Shown: positions 6,738-12,250 of the stretch, one piece after another
Layout of the letters: the number at the start of each line of letters is the position of its first letter
How positions within the stretch are numbered: the stretch's first letter is position 1
Notes under the pieces: model-generated
What the model was told of the DNA's origin: nothing
Seen by the model: the letters and a program-made list of their open reading frames with translations, nothing else
Databases searched by the model: none
From: Alphaproteobacteria bacterium
Lineage (GTDB): Bacteria; Pseudomonadota; Alphaproteobacteria; Micropepsales; Micropepsaceae
Assembly (NCBI GenBank): GCA_028869355.1
Contig: JAGWSK010000333.1
Span: forward strand, 1-12,250
Reading direction: 5' to 3'
Length of the DNA stretch: 12,250 nucleotides
Position numbers and translations under genes: made by a program

Positions 6738-8114
6738 CTATTTTTGCCGGAACGCCGAGTTGAACGACATCGCAAGCGGGCCGATCAGGTAATCGAAAGC
6801 GGTTCGTGCAACGGTCGGAATGGTAACGCTGGCCGGCATGCCGGGATAGAGATTTACCCCCGGCAGCGCCGCCAAGTCCTTTTCGTCAACCTGAACAAGG
6901 GCGGTGTAATAAGGCGTGCCGGTGCGGTTATCCGTCAGCCGATCGGCGGAGACCTGCGTCACACTGCCCGGAATGGTCGGAGTGATACGCTGCTTATAGG
7001 CGGTCAAACGAACTTCTGCCGCCATTCCCGGATGGACATCACTGATCGCATCGACGGGGATTTCCGCTTCAACGGTGAGTTTGCTGTCATCGGGCACCAC
7101 GTCCAGGATCTTGTCACCGCGTTGAATGACCGCGCCGACCGCAAACACGCTCAGGCCCACCACCTTGCCCGTGTAGGGCGAACGAATGGTGGTTCGATTC
7201 AGCACCGCTTGCGCGTTGGAAAGACGCGGCGTGACTTCCAGCAGCAGCCCCTGCGTATCACGCAACTGCTTGGCGGTGTCGGCCAGCCAGTCGGCGTCGA
7301 TTTGCGAAGCTTGCTGGGTTTGTTCGGCGATGGCCTGGCGGAAGCGCGCGATATTGCCCTTCGTCTCGCCGATTTGGCCGGCGATCCCGTACGAGCTGCG
7401 CTCCAGTTGCAATTTCCGCGGCTGCGTTATCAGACCTTTTTCCGCCAACGGGGCGATGAGATCGAGCTCCTTCTGGGTCGAGTCGCTCTGGCGCTGATAA
7501 GCGGCGATTTCTTCCTCACTTCCGGCGATCTGTGCATCCAGTTCGTGGATCTTCTCTTCGATAACTTTGTGCTGCGCCGCCAGCGCATCCCGGCGTTTTT
7601 CGAATTGGCGCAGCTGCCCGTTCCATACCGTGGCGACGACGGGATCGGAAAGCGTTGCCGCGAGATCGGGCGGCGGAGTCACTGTCGTCTCGAGATTCAG
7701 TTCTGCAAGCAGGCGCGCCTCGGTGGCGCGCAGCAAAAGGCGTTGCTGCGAGTAGACGTCGTATTCCGAACGGGCCTGCGTGTCGTCAAGCACGATCACC
7801 GTATCGCCGGCGTTGATGTGATCGCCTTCCTTAACCCGCAACTCTTTGACGATCCCGCCGTCGAGATGCTGAAGCGATTTTCGGTTACCCTCAACCTTGA
7901 TTTGCGCAGTGTTGGACACGACCGCGCCGTTCAGCGGCGCTGTCATGGCCCATCCACCGAGGCCACCGAAGAAAAGCACGACTAAAAGCGCGCCCAGGAC
8001 AGCATAGCGTCGCGATGATTTATCCAGGGCATGATCGTAGCGCGCGGGCAAGCGTTGTTGCATGGCGGGCAACGGCGTAGCGGTGATGATCGCGATGCTT
8101 CCGGTCTGTTCCAA
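6738..8114 (-). CDS. Type I secretion membrane-fusion (periplasmic adaptor) protein, HlyD/PrtE family
   Basis: The 458-residue protein is a typical type I secretion adaptor. It has a short cytoplasmic N-terminus and one membrane segment at about residues 37-59 (YAVLGALLVVLFFGGLGGWA). A lipoyl-like half-motif follows (QHLDGGIVKELRVKEGDHI, 82-100, then GDTVIVLDD). A long helical hairpin covers about 115-300. The second lipoyl half and beta-barrel contain RSPYTGKVVGLSVFAVGAVI at 311-330 and PGMAAEVRLTAYKQR at 362-376. Together with the ABC protein and a TolC-like outer-membrane channel (not in this window) it would span the envelope. The start is TTG at 8114, one base after the ABC gene's TGA (8116-8118), with a strong AAAGGGGG 5 bases upstream. 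ATG 8063 would lose 17 residues and lacks this support. Length and motifs agree with the family; the cargo is inferred from the neighbours. Confidence 0.92.
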   Translation of the reverse strand: MEQTGSIAIITATPLPAMQQRLPARYDHALDKSSRRYAVLGALLVVLFFGGLGGWAMTAPLNGAVVSNTAQIKVEGNRKSLQHLDGGIVKELRVKEGDHINAGDTVIVLDDTQARSEYDVYSQQRLLLRATEARLLAELNLETTVTPPPDLAATLSDPVVATVWNGQLRQFEKRRDALAAQHKVIEEKIHELDAQIAGSEEEIAAYQRQSDSTQKELDLIAPLAEKGLITQPRKLQLERSSYGIAGQIGETKGNIARFRQAIAEQTQQASQIDADWLADTAKQLRDTQGLLLEVTPRLSNAQAVLNRTTIRSPYTGKVVGLSVFAVGAVIQRGDKILDVVPDDSKLTVEAEIPVDAISDVHPGMAAEVRLTAYKQRITPTIPGSVTQVSADRLTDNRTGTPYYTALVQVDEKDLAALPGVNLYPGMPASVTIPTVARTAFDYLIGPLAMSFNSAFRQK

Positions 8115-8115
8115 A

Positions 8116-9849
8116 TCAGCCCCCTTTCTGGACGCCGGCCGTTACGAAGTTCCGCGCCGGCTGCAGCGGCTGAGGAGCGATTCGCGCAAGAATCTCCGGA
8201 CGTGAGCCAAAGGCATCCACCATGCCGTCGCGCAACAGCAGTATCTTGTCCACCACGCCAATCGTCGCCGGGCGGTGCGAAACGATCAGAACCGAGACTT
8301 TCTTCTTCTTGAGTTGCATGATGCAGTTGGAAAGCGCCGCATCGCCTTCCGCGTCGAGATTCGAGCTTGGCTCGTCGAGCACGACCAGGCTGGGATCGCC
8401 GAACACAGCACGAGCCAGCGCGATGCGCTGCCGGATGCCGGCCGACAGGATCATGCCGCCTTCGCCAACCTGGGTTTCATAGCCGTCGGACAGCCCCAGG
8501 ATCATTTCATGCACGCCGGCAAGTTGCGCCGCGGCGATGATTGCGCCGGCATCCGCAAAGGCGAAGCGGCCGATATTGGCGGCAACGGTGTCGCTGAACA
8601 GCTCAATATCCTGCGGCAGATAGCCGAAATAACGGCCGAGGGAGCTCCGCGAATAATGCGACAGCTCGGCGCCATCGAGTCGCACTTCGCCGGCCATCGG
8701 GGCCATGACGCCGGCGATATGCCGGCAGAGGGTCGATTTGCCGGCACCCGAGGGGCCAACAATCCCCAGCACTTCACCCGCCTCGATGCGAAAGCTGACG
8801 TTGCGCAGGGCGGGCTTTGCGCCGCGCGCCGGCACGCAGGTAAGATTTGCGACTGCCAGCGCCCCTGAGGGCCGCGGCATTTCCATCCGGGCTTCACGGC
8901 GGGGATTCGCGAACAACAGCGTGCGCACCCGGCCATAAGCATCGAGCGCGGAGATGAGACCGCGCCAGGAGCCGACGATTTGCTCGATCGGCTGCAGGGC
9001 GCGAGCCAACAGAATACTGGCAGCGAACATGGCGCCCACCGTGACCTCGCGTTCGATCACCAGCCAGGCGCCGAGACCAAGAATCAACGACTGCATGCTC
9101 AGCCGCATGAAGCGTATGAGGCTCTGCACGCTGCCGCTGCGGTCGCTGGAAACCATTTGAGCATCGATCATGCGGCCGCGGTCGCGGCCCCAGCGGCGCA
9201 ACAAACCATCGGTCATGCCCATGGCCTGCACGACTTCGTAGTTGCGCAGGCTCATTTCGGTGAAGTTGTAATTGCGCGCCGATGCCATGTTGGATTCGCT
9301 GATCGGCGTCCGGACCATTCTCTCATTGATCAGTGCAAGGATGACGAGAAGTACGGAAGAGACCAGGCCAAACAATCCGAGCGCCGGATGCAGAAGGAAG
9401 ATCACCAGGATGTAGATCGGCGCCCAGGGCAGATCGAAAACCGCATTGATGCCCATGCCGGTGACGAATTGGCGAAAAGAGTCGAAGTCGCGCAGGTACT
9501 GGCTGCGTGCGCCGCCCAGCATGCCGGCGCCATCGATCACCGCTTCAATGATGCGCGGGGCAACCAGGGTGTCCAGACGGACGCTCAGGCGCGCGAGGAT
9601 GCGCGCCCGCACAACGTCGAGTCCGGAATACACGACAAAGGCGATCATCAGGGCGATCGTCAGCATGACCAGCGTGACGACGCTGGAACTGGAGATCACC
9701 CGGTCATACACCTGCAGCATATAAAGCGGCGAGGCGAGATAGAGCAGGTTGATCGCCAGGCTGAAGAGGGCGACCAGCACGAAATAGCGCCGGCACGCGC
9801 GCATGACGCCGCGCAACTCGTCCGGCCGATTGGGTACGCCTACGCTCAC
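8116..9849 (-). CDS. Type I secretion ABC transporter (permease-ATPase), PrtD/HlyB family
   Basis: The 577-residue protein has an N-terminal transmembrane region (about 20-290, hydrophobic stretches near 22-42, 58-76, 143-175 and 253-283) and a C-terminal ATPase. Visible ATPase motifs are Walker A GPSGAGKST (365-373), the Q-loop in GYLPQDIELF (Q413), a signature-like LSAGIRQRIALAR (468-480), Walker B LVVLDEP (488-494) and the H-loop in IVSHRP (H525). It powers one-step export of proteins with C-terminal signals. The length matches the PrtD family, and there is no N-terminal peptidase or C39-like domain. The signature differs from the usual LSGGQRQ at two places (A470, I472), although the catalytic residues remain. 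The start is GTG at 9849, with AGAGGG 11 bases upstream. It begins 18 bases after the stop of the DUF11 cargo gene and is followed one base later by the adaptor gene, so all three probably share a transcript. Confidence 0.93.
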   Translation of the reverse strand: MSVGVPNRPDELRGVMRACRRYFVLVALFSLAINLLYLASPLYMLQVYDRVISSSSVVTLVMLTIALMIAFVVYSGLDVVRARILARLSVRLDTLVAPRIIEAVIDGAGMLGGARSQYLRDFDSFRQFVTGMGINAVFDLPWAPIYILVIFLLHPALGLFGLVSSVLLVILALINERMVRTPISESNMASARNYNFTEMSLRNYEVVQAMGMTDGLLRRWGRDRGRMIDAQMVSSDRSGSVQSLIRFMRLSMQSLILGLGAWLVIEREVTVGAMFAASILLARALQPIEQIVGSWRGLISALDAYGRVRTLLFANPRREARMEMPRPSGALAVANLTCVPARGAKPALRNVSFRIEAGEVLGIVGPSGAGKSTLCRHIAGVMAPMAGEVRLDGAELSHYSRSSLGRYFGYLPQDIELFSDTVAANIGRFAFADAGAIIAAAQLAGVHEMILGLSDGYETQVGEGGMILSAGIRQRIALARAVFGDPSLVVLDEPSSNLDAEGDAALSNCIMQLKKKKVSVLIVSHRPATIGVVDKILLLRDGMVDAFGSRPEILARIAPQPLQPARNFVTAGVQKGG

Positions 9850-9867
9850 TCGACTTGTCGCCCTCTG

Positions 9868-12250
9868 CTAACCTACGCCAGCCGCGCCGACCTGATGCAA
9901 CGTCAGCCAGAAGTGATCCAGCGTGTTGGAGTGGACATCGATAGCGCCGCTTCCGGTCCACCAGCCAACCCCCTTGCCATTGGACGACACGACAAGCTGC
10001 CCCTGGTTGTAATCCACCAGTGCGCTCTGAACGCCCTGACCATCGGCCATGCCGTTGAAGCCGGTGGCCGTCTCGTCAGCCGCGGTGACGGTGGTGCCGG
10101 GGAGCAGAACGTTGACCATGGTGCTCCAGGCGCCCTTGCCCGCGTTGAGTGCGGGCGTGGACAAACCCGTAATGCTGCCGTTCTTGATTGTGACATCGGC
10201 GTTGTCGAGGATTGCAAAATTGCCATCGGAGATAACGCTGCCGCTCGACCCGTCGCTGTAACCGCTGAACGGCGCTTTGCCGGTCAGCCACAGCACCGCG
10301 TCGGTCATCATATCCGCCGGCGCATTTGGATTCGGCGCATTGAAATTGTTGTCGATGTTCAACTGCGAGGCGATCGCCTGCTGCAACATGGAGATGCGGA
10401 TATCGCCACTGACGCTCCAGCCCATGATGGCATCGGCAATGGTCAGCGGAATGAACAGCGTCGTTTCGCCGGGATCGGTCTGGCCGTTCCCGTTGAGATC
10501 GCCCAGCAACACGCCCGCCACGTTGTGATAGGGGCCGGAGGTGATGGAAGCATCAATGCCGTGGTTGGGAAGCACGTCGGGTGCAACGATGACGCCGCTG
10601 GCCTGGAGATTCGTAGCATCCTTGACATCGTCTGTGGAAATTCCATTCCACAGAAGCTCATGATTGCCCCAGAATCCCTTGGTCAACGCTTTCGGTCCGG
10701 TAAAGTTGCCGAAATCATTTTCGACCACGGTGACACTGGCCGACGCGTTGCCGTCCGCATTCTGATTGTCGGTGACGGTCACCACGTTATCGAGCGTCCC
10801 GTCTCCATTGACTCCGTTCGAATCGATTTCGCCCTGGGTCACGACGTGATTGTATTTGAACGTCCAGGTGGCGCCGACATCCAGATTCGTCGTATTGCCG
10901 TCGCTGCTGGTCGGAGTGGTCAATACGACCGGCGTATAGTTCTCGAACGTGTCGTGCAGCTGCGCTGCGGTGATTGTCTCATTGCCGGTATTGGTGAACA
11001 CGACGGTGTAATGGATGATGTCGCCGGCGTTTTGAACGATACCGCCGGAGGCTGCGCCGTTGACCGCGAACGTCTTGGTCAGCGTGATCGAGGGATCCTG
11101 GTCGATATTGACGCTGGTCGAAGCGTTGCCGCCGATCCCCTGCGTGGTGGTCACGGTTGCGGTATCGGCCAGCGGAGCGCCGCTGTCGATATCGGCCTGA
11201 CTGGCGAGGAAGCTTGCCGTGTAGGTGGCAATCTCGCCCGGCGCCAGCGTGCCCATGGGATCGCCGTCGCTCGAACTGACAAAGCTGGGTGTCCCGCTGC
11301 CGTTGCCGGTGTCTGCGACCGTGACGCCGGTCAGCGTCGTGTTGCCGGTATTCTTTACCGTAATGGTATAGGTGACCAATTGCCCGTTATGGTCGACCAC
11401 ATTGGTGTCGTCGCCCGTATCTCCATTCTGATCAACAAAATCCGGCGTTGTGACGAAGGTCTTCGTCACTGCCAGTGACGGATCCTGATCGACCGTGGTG
11501 GTCACGGTCGAACTGCCGCCGCCGCTCTGATTGTCGGTCTCGGTTGCCGTATTGGCGATCACGCCACCGTTGTTGAGGTCCTGCTGGGTGACGAAATATT
11601 TGTCGATCAGCGTCTCGCTCGTGCCCGCCGCCAGTGTGCCCGCGGACTGCAATGTATGGCCGGTCAGCGAATCCACCACCGTCACTCCGGTGAGGTCTTC
11701 ATTGCCGGTATTGGTCACCAGAATCGTGTAGTCGATCTCCTGGCCGACATGGTCGGCGACGTTGCCGTCGGCCGGATCGCCCGCCACGGTCGCCGCGGTC
11801 TTCACCACCGATACGGATGGATCCTGATCGACGCCGGTCGTCACCGTCGAACTGCCGCCGGTGGTCTGGTTGTCGGTCTCGGTCGCGGTGTTGGTGATCA
11901 CGCCGCCCTTGTCGAGGTCGGCCTGGGTGACGAAATATTTGTCGGTCAGCGTCTCGCTCGTGCCCGCCGCCAGCGTGCCCGCGGACTGCAGTGTATGGCC
12001 GGTCAGCGAATCCACCACCGTCACTCCGGTGAGGTCTTCATTGCCGGTGTTGGTCACCAGAATCGTGTAGTCGATCTCCTGGCCGACATGGTCGGCGACG
12101 CTGCCGTCGGCCGGATCGCCGGCGAGGGTCGCCGCGGTCTTCACCACCGATACGGATGGATCCTGATCGACGCCGGTCGTCACCGTCGAACTGCCGCCGG
12201 TGGTCTGGTTGTCGGTCTCGGTCGCGGTGTTGGTGATCACGCCGCCCTTG
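9868..12250 (-). CDS. C-terminal part of a DUF11-repeat secreted protein, probable type I cargo (partial, 5' end outside window)
   Basis: The open frame enters at the right edge and ends with TAG at 9868-9870; the start is not in the window. At least four DUF11-type beta-sandwich repeats are seen, each with DQDPSxxxxKT, GQxxxYTIxVxNTGN, LTGVTVxD, GTLAxGE/TSE and NTATxTDNQ elements. After about 10730 a different C-terminal region of about 280 residues begins. It contains KGFWGNH (10660-10680), a calcium-loop-like DLNGNGQTDPGE (10465-10500) with D/N ligands at positions 1, 3, 5 and 9 and E at 12, and a run of beta-rich sequence. The final residues are DHFWLTLHQVGAAGVG. No RTX nonapeptides and no sorting or anchor motif are visible. 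Because the secretion ABC gene starts 18 bases after its stop, this is probably exported by that system. Function is most likely an extracellular or surface structural protein; no enzyme domain is visible. Confidence 0.88.
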   Translation of the reverse strand, partial: KGGVITNTATETDNQTTGGSSTVTTGVDQDPSVSVVKTAATLAGDPADGSVADHVGQEIDYTILVTNTGNEDLTGVTVVDSLTGHTLQSAGTLAAGTSETLTDKYFVTQADLDKGGVITNTATETDNQTTGGSSTVTTGVDQDPSVSVVKTAATVAGDPADGNVADHVGQEIDYTILVTNTGNEDLTGVTVVDSLTGHTLQSAGTLAAGTSETLIDKYFVTQQDLNNGGVIANTATETDNQSGGGSSTVTTTVDQDPSLAVTKTFVTTPDFVDQNGDTGDDTNVVDHNGQLVTYTITVKNTGNTTLTGVTVADTGNGSGTPSFVSSSDGDPMGTLAPGEIATYTASFLASQADIDSGAPLADTATVTTTQGIGGNASTSVNIDQDPSITLTKTFAVNGAASGGIVQNAGDIIHYTVVFTNTGNETITAAQLHDTFENYTPVVLTTPTSSDGNTTNLDVGATWTFKYNHVVTQGEIDSNGVNGDGTLDNVVTVTDNQNADGNASASVTVVENDFGNFTGPKALTKGFWGNHELLWNGISTDDVKDATNLQASGVIVAPDVLPNHGIDASITSGPYHNVAGVLLGDLNGNGQTDPGETTLFIPLTIADAIMGWSVSGDIRISMLQQAIASQLNIDNNFNAPNPNAPADMMTDAVLWLTGKAPFSGYSDGSSGSVISDGNFAILDNADVTIKNGSITGLSTPALNAGKGAWSTMVNVLLPGTTVTAADETATGFNGMADGQGVQSALVDYNQGQLVVSSNGKGVGWWTGSGAIDVHSNTLDHFWLTLHQVGAAGVG
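11563..12250 (-). repeat. Near-identical tandem 339 bp repeats (113 codons) in the DUF11 gene
   Basis: Units 11563-11901 and 11902-12240 differ at about 14 of 339 bases by my alignment, mostly near one end and in one short cluster; about the last 115 bases are identical. The final ten bases of the window (12241-12250) match the first ten of unit 11902-12240, so a further copy continues outside. Each unit encodes one DUF11 domain. The high DNA identity suggests recent duplication or gene conversion. Downstream DUF11 units in the same gene (below about 11460) are much more diverged. Confidence 0.9.

Noticed and set aside
6518..6775. Minus-strand 85-codon frame spanning the end of the adaptor gene and the following gap
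   Set aside because: Overlaps the intact adaptor C-terminus in another frame, is Arg-rich and domain-free; the adaptor end is family-typical, so a frameshifted extension is not needed.
6567..7985. Plus-strand open frame of 472 codons opposite the adaptor gene
   Set aside because: Antisense to a clear HlyD-family protein, with Arg-rich composition and no domain.
8980..11478. Long plus-strand open frame of 832 codons opposite the ABC and DUF11 genes
   Set aside because: It is antisense to two well-supported genes, has low-complexity His/Asp/Arg-rich composition and no recognisable domain; such frames arise in GC-rich DNA.
1..12250. CRISPR array, tRNA, rRNA, insertion sequence or phage attachment site
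   Set aside because: No spaced identical short repeats, no tRNA-like cloverleaf, transposase, terminal inverted repeats or integrase was seen; the repeats present are all inside coding domains.

Overview
The window looks like accessory or envelope-associated chromosome of a GC-rich Gram-negative bacterium. Tetratricopeptide (TPR) proteins fused to FkbM-type methyltransferase, glycosyltransferase-like and sulfotransferase domains, together with a PrtD-type type I secretion pair and large repetitive secreted proteins, are typical of Alphaproteobacteria. A Bradyrhizobium or Methylobacterium-like member of the Rhizobiales (Hyphomicrobiales) is my best guess. No rRNA, tRNA or housekeeping gene is present to settle this.

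Every supported gene is on the minus strand, so transcription runs from high to low coordinates. From the right edge: (1) the 3' part of a DUF11-repeat secreted protein (9868-12250, its start lies beyond the window), containing a nearly perfect tandem repeat of 339 bp; (2) a type I secretion ABC transporter (8116-9849); (3) its membrane-fusion partner (6738-8114), starting one base after gene 2 ends; (4) a 232 bp gap with hairpins; (5) a 947-residue fusion of FkbM methyltransferase, about ten TPRs and a GT-B-like glycosyltransferase domain (3662-6505); (6) a roughly 255 bp gap with a paired CACGTG motif; (7) an unrecognised small gene (about 3167-3406); (8) a TPR-sulfotransferase (1050-3170 or 3209); (9) the N-terminal 351 codons of a large adhesin-like repeat protein (1-1053) that runs off the left edge.

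The genes form two tightly packed blocks. In block one a probable cargo (DUF11 protein) is followed immediately by two of the three type I secretion parts; the outer-membrane TolC-like part is not here. In block two the small gene, the sulfotransferase and the second probable cargo are joined by four-base stop/start overlaps (GTGA and ATGA), which suggests translational coupling. The methyltransferase/TPR/glycosyltransferase gene lies between the blocks.

The most interesting reading is an export locus that pairs two giant secreted repeat proteins with cytoplasmic TPR-guided modifying enzymes (glycosyl, methyl, sulfo). The proteins could be modified before or during type I secretion. That is an inference from gene order and domains; the sequence does not show the substrates of either TPR enzyme.
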